Shown: positions 39,552 to 49,124 of the stretch, one piece after another | How positions within the stretch are numbered: position 1 is the first letter of the stretch | Layout of the letters: every line of letters starts with the position of its first letter | Source: Rhodoplanes sp963712435 | GTDB taxonomy: Bacteria; Pseudomonadota; Alphaproteobacteria; Rhizobiales; Xanthobacteraceae | Length of the DNA stretch: 64,000 bases | Assembly: GCA_963712435.1 (NCBI GenBank) | Contig: CAVQIB010000013.1 | Coordinates: forward strand, 124,001-188,000 | Direction: 5' to 3' | The notes under the pieces: generated by a model | The model's input: the letters and a program-made list of their open reading frames with translations, nothing else | What the model was told of the DNA's origin: nothing | Databases searched by the model: none | Position numbers and translations under genes: made by a program

Positions 39552-41875
39552 ATGATCAGGCGGCTGGTGGCGTTCGCGGCGGCGCTCGCGTTCTTCGTGT
39601 GGATGCAGGCCGCGCCGGCCGGCGCGCAACAGACGGCGCGGATCGGCTTCGTCGTCGGCAATGCCGACTACGGGCAGTCGCCGCTTCCAACCGCCCTCAA
39701 CGACGCGGGGCTCGTGGCCGAGGCGCTGCGCTCGGTCGGGTTCGAGGTCATCGAAGGGGCGAACCTCAACCAGGTCGACTTCGTCCTGTCCTTCCGCAAG
39801 TTCCTGGAGAGGGCCGAGGCGGGCGGCCCGGATGCCGTGCTGTTCATCTATGTGTCGGGCTACGCATTCGCCTTCGACGCCGACAACTACCTTGTCGCGG
39901 TCGACGCCAAGCTCGATCGCGAGAGCGACATTCCGCTCGAGACGATGCGCCTTTCCGACCTGATCCGCACGCTCGAAGGCGTGCCTGCCCGCACCAAGGT
40001 GGTCGCGATCGATGCAGCGCGGCGCCTGCCGTTCCCGCTCGCCACGGCCGGGCTGGCGCCGGGACTCATCGCCGTCGAGGTGCCGCAGACCATGCTGATC
40101 GGCTTTTCCGCCGCGCCCGGGCAGTTGCTCGCGGACGGGGCGGGACCCTACGGCGCCTACGCCACCGCCACCGCCGAAATGGTGCGCGCCGCCGGCCTCG
40201 ATATCGCCGGCGCTTTCACCCGGATTCGTGCGCGGACCCATCAACTGACCGAGGGCCAGCAGACGCCGTGGCATGTCGCAGCCCTGAGCGGGCCTGCGGC
40301 GATACTCGTGCCCGCCGAGGCGGCCGCCGTTGCGCCCGCGCCGGCCATGCCGGCGACGACCCGCGCGCGCCGGCCGTTCCGCGAGGTCGGCCCGGAGGAG
40401 GCCTATGCGGTCGCGATCGAACGCGACGATCTGCCGGGCTATGCCGAATTCGTCGAGGCCTATCCGCGCCATCCCTATGCCGCGCGCATCTGGGCGATCA
40501 TCCGCGCCCGGCGCGAAGCGCTTGCCTGGCGACGGGCGGCGAGCATCGACAGCCCGCAGTCCTACTGGACCTATCTGCAGCGCTATCCGAACGGGATTTA
40601 CGCGCTCGACGCCGAACGCCGGCTGCGCCGCCTGTCGGCGGCGTTCCAGCCGCCGCCCGATTTCGCGCCGATGGAGTTCGTCGACGTGCCGCCGCCGCTC
40701 GCGGACGAGCCTCTGGGAATGATCGACTACGCTCCGCCCGCCCCGCCGCCGCCCGTCGTGCTGATCGAGCCGGGCCCGGCCTATTTCGTCGATCTGCCGC
40801 CGCCGCCGCCGCTGACGCGCGGCGGTTTGCCGGCGGTGACGGTGCTTCCGGTGATCCCGCGCGTGGCCCCGGGGGTCCGCATTCCCGTCGCGGTCGGCCG
40901 GCCGGATCGCCAATGGCGCGGGCCGCCGCAGGGCGGGCCGCCGCCATCGGGATCGCAAAGCGAGGGAGCTTACGCGCCGCCGGCGGGCGGTCCGCCCGCG
41001 CCGGGAAGCGCGCCGACGGCGAGCCGGCCGCGCGCGCCCGGCATCGTCACCGCGCCGCCTCCGGGACCGCGGCCCGGCCCATCCGCTCCGCAACGGGGCG
41101 CAACGCCGGCCGGAGTGGAAGGCGTCCCGCCGGCCGTCCAGCCAGCCGTCGCACCCCCGCCGCCGGCCGTCCAGCCGGCGGTCGCACCCCCGCCGCCGGC
41201 GGGCGCTCGGGGCGGTTCTGCGGCTGCGCCGCCGCCCGGCGCTCGGGTTGGTCCTGCGGGTGCCCCGCCGCCCGCCGCGGGCGCGCCGCCGCCGCCGCAG
41301 CAGCAGCAGACCAATGTGCCGCCGCGCGGACGTCGGCAGGGCGCAATCAACGGCACGCCGCCGGGCACGCCGCCAGGACCACCGCCGGGCCAAGCCGCCC
41401 CGCCGCCTGGGACGGTTGCGCCGCAAGGTCTTCCGCCGCGGCCGCCGCGGGTCATCGGGCGGCAAGCGCCGCCGCCGCCAAATGGCGCGGCCGGACAGCC
41501 CGGCCCCCCGGCCATCGCCAGCCCTGGTCCGCCACCGCCTCCGGCCGCTATGAGGGGCGGCCCGCCGCCACCGCCGCCGGCCGCCATGCGACGGGGTCCG
41601 CCACCGCCGCCGCCGCCGGGCGCGGCTGCGCGGCAAGCGCCCCCGGGCCGCCGCCTCCCACCGCCGCGGCAACGCGGCCGGGACCTCCTCCTCCGCCGCC
41701 GCCCGGCGCTGCGGCCAATCCCCCACCGGCCCCGCCGCCGCCGCAAGCGGCCGGGGGCCCGCCACCCAATCGTGCGGGAGGTCCGCCGCCCGGCCCGGCG
41801 CGCGCCGCCGGCGCGCCCGCCAACCGCGCCGGAAAGAAGTGCGTGGTCGTCAACGGGGCCGAGATCTGCCGCTGA
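39552..41875 (+). CDS. Exported caspase-fold protein without catalytic dyad, proline-rich tail (3' frameshift)
   Basis: About 774 residues. After a signal peptide (residues 1-25, ending PAGAQ) comes a peptidase C14/caspase-like domain: TARIGFVVGNADYGQSPLPTALNDAGLVAEALRSVGFEV, FLERAEAGGPDAVLFIYVSGYAF, VVAIDAARRLP. The catalytic His is replaced by Tyr104 (SGY instead of the usual GH) and the Cys of the DACR motif by Ala156 (DAAR), so it should be inactive as a protease. A middle part (360-430) has repeat-like YAEFVEAYPRHPYA and YWTYLQRYPNGIYA units. Residues from about 440 on are Pro/Gly/Ala-rich. Near 41645 the frame shifts, probably one base lost in a C run. The expected end GKKCVVVNGAEICR stops at 41875. 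Confidence 0.8.
41132..41197 (+). repeat. Two 33-base tandem repeats in the proline-rich tail
   Basis: Two adjacent 33-base units (41132-41164 and 41165-41197) encode AVQPAVAPPPP twice and differ at only two positions. They lie in the low-complexity tail of the caspase-fold protein. Replication slippage is the likely origin, and such tails vary in length between strains. Confidence 0.8.
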
Positions 41876-41954
41876 CCCGGCGCGCGATCGATGCGATGAC
41901 AGATAAGCGGACAGCGGTGAAACGCCGGCCGCAGCCGATCGGACGGGCCGGACC

Positions 41955-42828
41955 TCAGCGGTCCAGCCGGGCGATGAGGCTCGACGTGTCCCAGCGCCGG
42001 CCGCCCATCGCCTGCACGTCCGAATAGAACTGATCGACCAGCGCGGTCACCGGCAGATGCGCGCCGTTGCGGCGCGCCTCGGCGAGGCAGATCGCCAGGT
42101 CCTTGCGCATCCAGTCGACGGCGAAGCCGAACTCGAACTTGCCGGCGACCATCGTCTTGTAGCGGTTCTCCATCTGCCACGACTGCGCCGCGCCCTTGGA
42201 GATGGTGGCGATCAGCTTCTCGCACGTCGAGGCCCGGCTTTCTTGGCGAAGTGCGAGCCCCTCGGCGAGGCCCTGCACGAGGCCGGCGATGCAGATCTGG
42301 TTGACCATCTTCGCGAGCTGGCCGGCGCCCGACGGACCCATCAGCGTGCAGGCGCGCGCATAGCTGCGGATGACCGGCTCGGCGCGCGCGAACGGCTCCT
42401 CGTCGCCGCCGCACATCACCGTGAGCACGCCGTTCTCCGCGCCCGCCTGGCCGCCCGAGACCGGCGCGTCGATGAATCGAAAGCCGCGCTCCCCGGCGGC
42501 CGCGTAGAGCTCGCGGGCGATCTCCGCCGATGCGGTCGTGTGGTCGACGAAGACCGCGCCGGATTTCATCCCGGCGAACGCGCCGGTCGCGCCGAGCGTC
42601 ACCTCGCGCAGATCGTCGTCGTTGCCGACGCAGGCCATGACGACGTCCTGGCCGTCCGCGGCCTCCCGCGGGCGTCGGCGCGCGCCGGCCGCCATATTGG
42701 GCGACCCATCGCTCGGCCTTCTCGGCGCTGCGATTGTAGACGGTGAGCGCATGGCCGCCTTTGGCTGCGAGATGGCCGGCCATCGGAAAGCCCATCACGC
42801 CCAGTCCGAGAAATGCGACCTTCGCCAT
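41955..42828 (-). pseudogene. 3-hydroxyisobutyrate dehydrogenase family protein (frame-broken)
   Basis: A beta-hydroxyacid dehydrogenase of the MmsB/GarR family, about 289 residues. ATG 42828 gives AKVAFLGLGVMGFPMAGHLAAKGG, the NAD(P)-binding GLGxMGxxM motif. DVVMACVGND, FIDAPVSGGQAGAENGVLTVMCGG (catalytic loop), GQLAKMVNQICIAG and EKLIATISKGAAQSWQMENR follow. The frame changes once near 42670. Near 42210-42250 three single extra bases cancel out, so a short wrong stretch (LRQESRASTC) replaces the expected FAKKAGLDV. It may act before MmsA in valine breakdown or reduce tartronate semialdehyde. The distance from mmsA leaves this open. Confidence 0.87.
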
Positions 42829-42955
42829 GGCTTGCTTCCTTTGCGGCGGTGAGCTTGCAGGGGGTTTGCTCGTTGCGCCAATGTGCCGCCCGCGCGCGCG
42901 GCGTCAACCGTCTTTGGCCGGGCTTTTTCGCGCTTGCCTTGGCAGGGAGCTTCAA

Positions 42956-43273
42956 ATGGCGTGGGTTTTTCTGGTGCTCGCGGGACTCTGCGAGATCGGC
43001 TGGCCGGTCGGGCTGAAGCTCGGCTGGACCGAACAGGGCCTCCGGCCGCTCTGGATCCTGTTCGCCATCGTGTGCATCCTCGCGAGCGGGGCGCTTCTCC
43101 TGCTGGCGCAGCGCGAGGTGCCGATGGGCACCGCCTATGCGGTGTGGACCGGCATCGGCGCGGTCGGGGCTTTCCTGGTCGGCGTGTGGGCGTTCGGCGA
43201 TCCTGGGACGCTGATGCGCTTCGCCTCTGTCGGCCTGATCGTTCTCGGCATCATCGGATTGAAGATCGGATGA
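42956..43273 (+). CDS. SMR-family transporter, Gdx/SugE (guanidinium exporter type)
   Basis: A 105-residue, four-helix small multidrug resistance protein. It has the essential membrane Glu (GLCEIGWPVGLK, residue 13) and the SugE/Gdx signature GTAYAVWTGIGAVG. It ends VLGIIGLKIG like SugE. Proteins of this subtype work as dual-topology dimers that export guanidinium in exchange for protons. Quaternary amine export is the older annotation. I saw no guanidine riboswitch in the 127 bases upstream. AGGGAGC lies 7 bases before ATG 42956. It is divergent from the dehydrogenase gene. Confidence 0.9.
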   Translation: MAWVFLVLAGLCEIGWPVGLKLGWTEQGLRPLWILFAIVCILASGALLLLAQREVPMGTAYAVWTGIGAVGAFLVGVWAFGDPGTLMRFASVGLIVLGIIGLKIG

Positions 43274-43366
43274 CGGCGGCCGCCGTTGACCGAACCGGCG
43301 AGCGGCCTATTGTTCGAACGACCTCAACCGCCCGCGGAACTTGGCCCGCCGGGAAGGGAGACTCAA

Positions 43367-44482
43367 ATGGCATTGAGCAAACAGACGGTTCTCGCAAGCC
43401 TCGAAGGCGTGCACAGTCCGGACGGCACGCCGTTGCCGCAGAGCGGCGCGCTGTCGGAAATCATTGCCGGCGACGGCAAGGTGTTCTTCTCGATCAGCGT
43501 GGACGCCGCCGCGGTCAAGAGCTGGGAGCCGGTGCGCGCGAAGGCGGAAGCCGCGGTGCGCGCGATCCCCGGCGTGACCTCGGCGATGGTCGCGCTCACG
43601 GCGGAGCGCAGCGGCGGCGGACAGGCCGCGCGCACGGCGCCGCAGGGCCAGGCGCCCGCCGCGCATCAGCCCGAGCAGCCGATGGTGCCCGGCGTGGGCT
43701 CCATCATCGCGGTCGCTTCCGGCAAAGGCGGCGTCGGCAAGTCGACCACCGCGGTCAATCTCGCGCTCGGCCTGCGCGACCTCGGCCTCAAGGTCGGCGT
43801 GCTCGACGCCGATATTTACGGGCCGTCGATGCCGAAGCTGCTCGGTATCAAGGGCCGGCCGGAGATGGCCGGCAGCCGCTTGATCCCGATGCTCGGCTAT
43901 GGCGTGAAGGTCATGTCGATCGGCTTCCTCGTGGAGGAGGAGACGCCGATGATCTGGCGCGGCCCGATGGTGATGTCGGCGCTCACCCAGATGCTGCGCG
44001 AGGTCGAGTGGGGCGAGCTCGACGTCATGGTGGTCGACATGCCGCCCGGCACCGGCGATGCGCAGCTCACGATGGCCCAGCAGGTGCCGCTCAGGGGCGC
44101 GGTGATCGTCTCGACCCCGCAGGATCTCGCGCTGATCGACGCGCGCCGCGGCATCGCGATGTTTCGCCGGGTGAACGTGCCGGTGCTCGGGATCGTCGAG
44201 AATATGAGCTATTTCCTGTGCCCGAGCTGCGGCGCCCGCTCGGACATATTCGGCCATGGCGGCGCGCGCGACGAGGCGGCGCGGCTCGGCGTGCCGTTCC
44301 TCGGCGAGGTGCCGCTGCACATGGCCATTCGCGAGAACTCCGACGCCGGCCGGCCGGTGGTCGCCTCCGACCCGAACGGGCCGCATGCGCAGATTTTCCG
44401 CGACATCGCAGGGAAGGTGCGCGACCAGCTTGCCGTCGTCGGGACCGGGCGGGCGGCGCCGAAAATCGTCATCGAAGCGTAA
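43367..44482 (+). CDS. Mrp/ApbC family iron-sulfur cluster carrier ATPase
   Basis: A 371-residue P-loop ATPase that carries and transfers Fe-S clusters. The N-terminal DUF59-like domain (LEGVHSPDGTPLPQSGALSEI) is joined by an Ala/Gln-rich linker (about residues 85-112) to the Mrp domain. That domain has the deviant Walker A IAVASGKGGVGKSTTAVNLA, LDADIYGPSMPKLLG, VVDMPPGTGDAQLT and the cluster-binding CPSCG in ENMSYFLCPSCG. ATG 43367 follows GGGAGA. An upstream in-frame start (43286) adds 27 unlikely residues. Confidence 0.93.
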   Translation: MALSKQTVLASLEGVHSPDGTPLPQSGALSEIIAGDGKVFFSISVDAAAVKSWEPVRAKAEAAVRAIPGVTSAMVALTAERSGGGQAARTAPQGQAPAAHQPEQPMVPGVGSIIAVASGKGGVGKSTTAVNLALGLRDLGLKVGVLDADIYGPSMPKLLGIKGRPEMAGSRLIPMLGYGVKVMSIGFLVEEETPMIWRGPMVMSALTQMLREVEWGELDVMVVDMPPGTGDAQLTMAQQVPLRGAVIVSTPQDLALIDARRGIAMFRRVNVPVLGIVENMSYFLCPSCGARSDIFGHGGARDEAARLGVPFLGEVPLHMAIRENSDAGRPVVASDPNGPHAQIFRDIAGKVRDQLAVVGTGRAAPKIVIEA

Positions 44483-44504
44483 GCACGGCGGGGCTGGACG
44501 GACA

Positions 44505-44529
44505 CGGCGCGGACGACCGGTCCGCGCCG
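44505..44529 (+). terminator. Hairpin after mrp, possible terminator
   Basis: CGGCGCGGAC and GTCCGCGCCG form a perfect 10-base-pair stem with a 5-base loop, 23 bases after the mrp stop. There is no U tract after it, so it is not a standard intrinsic terminator. It may pause polymerase or protect the transcript 3' end. Confidence 0.4.
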
Positions 44530-44641
44530 CCCGACCCGCTTGCGCCCTGAAAGCGCCCATGCTCTGGTAAGCCTATTGTTTCAGGCTGGGCGGCGCTGTC
44601 GAGCCGCCGCTCCAACTCCAACAAACAGAGGAATGCTCGCG

Positions 44642-45730
44642 ATGAAGAGACGTCAGTTCCTCGGCGCGCTCGGCGGCGGCGCCGCCGCCGCGGCGATCGC
44701 CAAGCCCGCCATTGCGCAGTCGATGCCGGAAATCAAATGGCGCATGGCGTCGAGCTTTCCGAAGTCGCTCGACACGCTTTTCGGCGCCGGCGAGGTGCTG
44801 GTGAAGCAGGTCGCCGAAATGACCGACAACCGCTTCCAGATTCAGCCGTTCGCCGCGGGCGAAATCGTGCCCGGCCTGCAGGCGCTGGACGCGACTTCGA
44901 GCGGCACGGTGGAGATGTGCCACTCGGTCTCCTACTATTACGTGGGCAAGGACCCGACCTTTGCGATCGCATCCTGCGTTCCGTTCGGCCTCAATGCGCG
45001 CCAGCAGACCGCCTGGCTGACGCAGCAGGGCGGCACCGAGCAGTTCAACGAGTTCTACAAGAAGTTCAACGTCTACGGCTTTCCGGCCGGCAACACCGGC
45101 GCGCAGATGGGCGGTTTCTTCCGCAAGGAGATCAAGACGGTGGCCGACCTGTCCGGCCTGAAAATGCGGATCGGCGGCATTGCCGGGCAGGTGCTGCAGA
45201 AGGTCGGCGTGGTGCCGCAGCAGCTCGCTGGTCCGGATATCTATCCGGCGCTGGAGAAAGGCACCATCGACGCCGCCGAATGGGTCGGCCCCTATGACGA
45301 CGAGAAGCTCGGCTTCGCCAAGGTCGCGCCCTATTACTACTATCCCGGTTTCTGGGAAGGCGGCCCGATGGTGCACGCCTATGTCAATCTCGACAGATGG
45401 AACGAGCTGCCGAAGTCCTATCAGGCGGTTCTCATCAATGCCGGCTTCAATGCGACGATCTACATGCTGTCGCGCTACGACGCGCTCAATCCGGGCGCGC
45501 TGCGCAAGCTGATCGCGGGCGGCGCGCAGCTGCGGCCGTTCTCCAACGAGATCATGGACGCCTGCCTGAAGGCGACGAACGAGCTGTGGGCGGAGATCTC
45601 GGCCAAGAACGAGGATTTCAAGCGGTTCATCACGGAAGTGCAGGCGTTCCGCAACGACGAATATTTCTGGTGGCAGGTCGCCGAATACGGCTTCGACACC
45701 TTCATGATCCGCAGCCGCACGCGGACCTGA
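44642..45730 (+). CDS. TRAP transporter substrate-binding protein DctP, orphan
   Basis: A 362-residue periplasmic binding protein of the TRAP (DctP) family. It carries a Tat-like signal (MKRRQFLGALGGGAAAAAIA, RR at 3-4), then IKWRMASSFPKSLDTLFGAGEVLVKQVAEMT, GEIVPGLQALDATSSGTVEM and GGFFRKEIKTVADLSGLKMRIGG, the conserved ligand-binding Arg region, then EWVGPYDDEKLGF. The EWVGP and PYYYYPGFWEGGP segments are found in the branch that binds 2-oxo acids or lactate with calcium. No DctQ or DctM membrane gene is next to it, so it must work with a transporter encoded elsewhere. ATG 44642 was chosen over an earlier start because it begins the Tat signal. Confidence 0.9.
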   Translation: MKRRQFLGALGGGAAAAAIAKPAIAQSMPEIKWRMASSFPKSLDTLFGAGEVLVKQVAEMTDNRFQIQPFAAGEIVPGLQALDATSSGTVEMCHSVSYYYVGKDPTFAIASCVPFGLNARQQTAWLTQQGGTEQFNEFYKKFNVYGFPAGNTGAQMGGFFRKEIKTVADLSGLKMRIGGIAGQVLQKVGVVPQQLAGPDIYPALEKGTIDAAEWVGPYDDEKLGFAKVAPYYYYPGFWEGGPMVHAYVNLDRWNELPKSYQAVLINAGFNATIYMLSRYDALNPGALRKLIAGGAQLRPFSNEIMDACLKATNELWAEISAKNEDFKRFITEVQAFRNDEYFWWQVAEYGFDTFMIRSRTRT

Positions 45731-46017
45731 GCGGACGGGCGGAACGCGCTGCGGAGGCGTGCGTGAATGGGTCAGGGGCGGCCGCGCCGCTGGCCGCTGG
45801 CCGTTAGCCGGTGGCGGTTCCGCCGTCGCGCGTTTGCTGCGTTCGACTGCGGCGGCCGGCACGATTGTGCATTCGCCGCATAGGTCGCATTCGCATCGCC
45901 GCGATTGATGCATCGGATTTGCGCAAGCTGGCGTCGGCTGCTCGTGACGGCGACCGTGATCGGCGTGTCATTATCCAGCTCTAAGTGTGGCTCGGTGAAT
46001 TCTGCGGAGGATCGAAC

Positions 46018-46337
46018 ATGGCATTCAAACCGGGCGACGTCGTCTTGCTCAGGTCGGGCGGACCGCCGATGACGGTCGTGGCCGTTGATGAAGACGAGAT
46101 CAAGTGCGTTGGATCGGCGAGGAAGGCGAGCTGTTCCGCGAGTCTCTCCCGCCGATCGCGCTCGATCTGGTCGAAACCGATCTCGAGGAAGACGACGAGG
46201 ACGGTGAGGACGGCGACGACGGCGACGACGGCGACGATCGCGAAGAGGACGAGCAGATTAATGGGGACGACGACCCCGACGATGTCGGCGCGCTCGACAA
46301 GGCGGCCGGGCCTCAGCGACGCGCCGGCAAAGGCTGA
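46018..46337 (+). pseudogene. DUF2158 (YodC-like) protein with acidic tail (one frameshift)
   Basis: A small protein of about 106 residues. The N-terminal domain MAFKPGDVVLLRSGGPPMTVVAVDEDEIKC followed by VWIGEEGELFRESLPPIALDLVE matches DUF2158. The join near 46105 needs one more base, so here a base appears to be missing. The C-terminal 45 residues are strikingly acidic (EEDDEDGEDGDDGDDGDD and more), ending in a short basic end (AAGPQRRAGKG). GGAGG lies 7 bases before ATG 46018. The function is unknown. The domain is SH3-like and common in short proteobacterial proteins. Confidence 0.72.
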
Positions 46338-46357
46338 ACTCGGACTGCAGCCCGGTC

Positions 46358-47593
46358 TTATCGCGCGAGCCAGTCGCCGATGCGCGTAACGGCCTCGGCA
46401 CATGTCTTCCTGCGCGCCGGCATAGCAGAACCGGATGAAGCGGCGGCCGTCGACCGGATCGAAATCGATGCCGGGGGTCGCGGCCACATGCGCCTCCGCC
46501 AGCAGGCGCCGGGCGAAGTCGAGGCTGTCGTCGGTGAAGGCCGACACGTCGGCATAGAGATAGAATGCGCCGTCGACCGGCAGGAAGCGGTCGAGCCCCG
46601 CCTTCGGCAAGCCCTCCATCAGGATGCGCCGGTTCACCTCGTAGCCGCGCTTCACCGCCTCCATCTCGCTGCGGCCGTCGAAGGCGGCCTCGGCGGCGAT
46701 CTGCGACAGGGTCGGAACCGATATCGCGAGATTTTGATGCAGCCGCTCGATCGGCCGCACGAGCGTCTCGGGCGCAATCATCCAGCCCACCCGCCAGCCC
46801 GTCATGCAGAAATACTTGGAGAAGGAATTGATGACGATGCCGCGGTCGGAGAGCGAACGCGCGGTCTTCGCGGGGAAAGCGTAGTCGAGCCCGTGATAGA
46901 TTTCGTCGGAGATGACGGCGATGCCGGCATCCTCGGCGGCGGCGACGAGCTCGGCGAGCGCGTCGGCGCTCATCATGGTTCCCGGTGGGATTGGCGGGGC
47001 TCGCGATCAGCACGGCCGTGAGCGGCTTTTCCCGATGGGCCGCGAGCAGGGCCTGCGGCGTCAGTGCGTAGCGTGACTCGCGGCGACGCCGCGATCAGCG
47101 CCGGCTCGCAGCCAAGCGCGGTCAGGATATGGCGATAGGGCGGGTAGGCGGGCGCCGCGAGCGCGACGCGGTCGGCGGGTTCGAGTAGGGCGAGAAAGGC
47201 GAGCGTGAACGCCGCCGATGAGCCGGTGGTCACGATGACGGTCGCGGGATCGACGGAAACTCCGTAGGTCTCTTGATAGTGCCGCGCGATCCGGCGGCGC
47301 AGGCTCGGCCGCCCCAGGCTTTCGGTATAGCCCAGCCGTCCGCCCTCCAGCGCGGCCCGCGCGGCGGCGATCGCCATCGACGGCGCGGGCGCCGCCGGCT
47401 GCCCCACTTCCATGTGGATGACGTGGTGGCCGCTCTGCTCGAGGCGGGCCGCCGCCGTCATCACGTCCATCACCATGAAAGGCGGGACGTCGCTGCGCCG
47501 CGAGGCAAGGCGAGGAGGGTTTGCCCGATCGCGCGTCGCGCCCTGCTCCCCGGTCGGTCGCCCGACGCCGCTCTGTTGCCGCATTTTTCGCAT
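46358..47593 (-). pseudogene. Aminotransferase class I, aspartate aminotransferase-like (frame-broken)
   Basis: A PLP-dependent fold type I aminotransferase, about 395 residues. Pieces: FMVMDVMTAAARLEQSGHHVIHMEVGQPA, LGYTESLGRPSLRRRIARHYQETYGV, VIVTTGSSAAFTLAFLAL, LIASPANPTGT, ISDEIYHGLDY and VINSFSKYFCMTGWRVGW, where the Lys binds PLP, then GAFYLYADVSAF. The tail RIGDWLAR ends at TAA 46358-46360. Single extra bases occur near 46410, 46978 and 47060. The start is uncertain. ATG 47593 gives an arginine-rich 40-residue lead, and a later start near PPFMVMDVM would also work. The substrate is not clear. Confidence 0.83.
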
Positions 47594-47686
47594 TGTTGAC
47601 CGAAGAAGCGCCGAGAGCGCGTGTTGACCGCGCCGATTCGCCCCCACTATTGTCCGCCGGTCGGGTGGACGAATGCGTCAGTTCGA

Positions 47687-49110
47687 ATGAGCGCAGCACA
47701 CAGACCTGTCAAGCGCAAGCTGAGAGAGCACGCGTTTCGCGCGGTCGCCGCGGTGGCGGCCTGCGCGGTCGCGCTGTCCGGCATGCCCGCGCCCGTCGCC
47801 GCGCAATCGCGCGGCCTCCCGATCATCCGCGATGCGGAGATCGAGCAGGTGCTGCGCGACTACACGCAGCCGATCTTGCGCGCGGCCGGGCTCGCCCAGC
47901 AGAATGTCCGCGTCGTCATCATCAATGATCGCTCGTTCAACGCCTTCGTGATGGACGGGCACCGCATCTTCGTCAATGCCGGCGCCCTGCTCGAATTCGG
48001 CGACGCCGAACCAGATCATCGGCGTGCTGGCGCACGAGACCGGCCACATCGCCGGCGGCCATCTCAGCAAGCTCAGGACCGAGCTCGCCAACGCCCAGAC
48101 GATTTCGATCCTCGCCATGCTGCTCGGCCTTGGCGCGACCTTCGCCGCGTCGCGCGCCGGCAGCAATGTCGGCGGCAATCCCGGGGCGGTCGCGATGTCG
48201 GCGCCGCAGGTCGATGATGCAGCGCTCGCTGCTCGCCTATCAGCGCCAGCACGAGGACCAGGCCGATCGCGCCGGGGTCAAGTTCCTGACCGCCAGCGGG
48301 CAATCCGCCAAAGGCATGTACGAGACGTTCAAGCGCATGGCGGACCAGCAGCTGTTCGCGGCGCGCGGCGCCGACCCCTATTATCAATCGCATCCGCTCG
48401 CGTCCGAGCGCCTCGCCGCGCTCGCCACCATCACCAAGACGCAGTACTGGGACAAGAAGGATCCGCCCGAGCTGCAGCTCCGCCACGACATGATGCGGGC
48501 GAAGCTCTTCGGCTTCCTGGAGGGCCCCGGCACGGTCGCGCGCCGCTACATGCCGAGCGACCAGAGCCTTCCCGCCCGCTATGCCCGCGCGATCGCCACC
48601 TATCGCCATGGCGACGTCCGCACCGCGCTCGGCCAGATCGATGCGCTGATCGAGGCGCAGCCCGACAACCCCTATCTGCACGAGCTGAAGGGCCAGGCCC
48701 TGCTCGAGACCGGCCGCGCGGCGGAGGCGGTTGCGCCGCTGCGCCGCGCCGCCGCGACCGCGCCCAACCCGCTCCTCATTAAAGTGATGCTCGCGCAGGC
48801 GCTGATCGGGACCAAGGACCCGAAAATGGCGGACGATGCCATCGCCTATCTGCGCCAGGCGGTCGCATCCGATCCGGACATTTCCGAGGGCTATGCGCAG
48901 CTCGCCATGGCCTATGGCCGCAAGGGCGATTTCGCCCAGGCCGATCTCGCATCGGCGCAGGCCGCGTTCGCGCGCGGCGACATCAGAACGGCGCGCCAGC
49001 TTGCCGCCCGCGCCAAGGACCGCTTTCCGGTCGGCTCGCCCGGCTGGGTGAAGGCGGACGACATCGCAAGCTACAGACCCCCCGCTGGCGCCCAACGGGC
49101 CGGCCGCTAA
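47687..49110 (+). pseudogene. M48 family metalloprotease with TPR region, BepA-like (frame-broken)
   Basis: An exported zinc metalloprotease, about 473 residues. The N-terminal signal (residues 1-40) ends SGMPAPVAAQ. The M48 domain has NDRSFNAFVMDGHRIFVNAGALLEFGD and VLAHETGHIAGGHLSKLR with the HExxH zinc site, then YQRQHEDQADRAGVKFLTASG with the third ligand. The C-terminal half is TPR-like (ALGQIDALIEAQPDNPYLHELKGQALLETGRAAEAV). This is the BepA/YfgC arrangement for outer-membrane protein quality control. Extra bases near 48010 and 48212 split it into three frames. It ends 14 bases before the DsbA-like gene, so the two are probably co-transcribed. Confidence 0.88.
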
Positions 49111-49124
49111 CCGAGGACGACCGC

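Noticed and set aside
41100..41760. Repeat-rich stretch considered as a CRISPR-like or mobile repeat
   Set aside because: It is coding sequence for a proline-rich tail. The repeats are codon-based and directly adjacent, with no spacers.
42829..42955. Guanidine riboswitch upstream of the Gdx/SugE gene
   Set aside because: Neither the ykkC guanidine-I core nor paired ACGR-loop hairpins of the guanidine-II type were found in the 127 bases.
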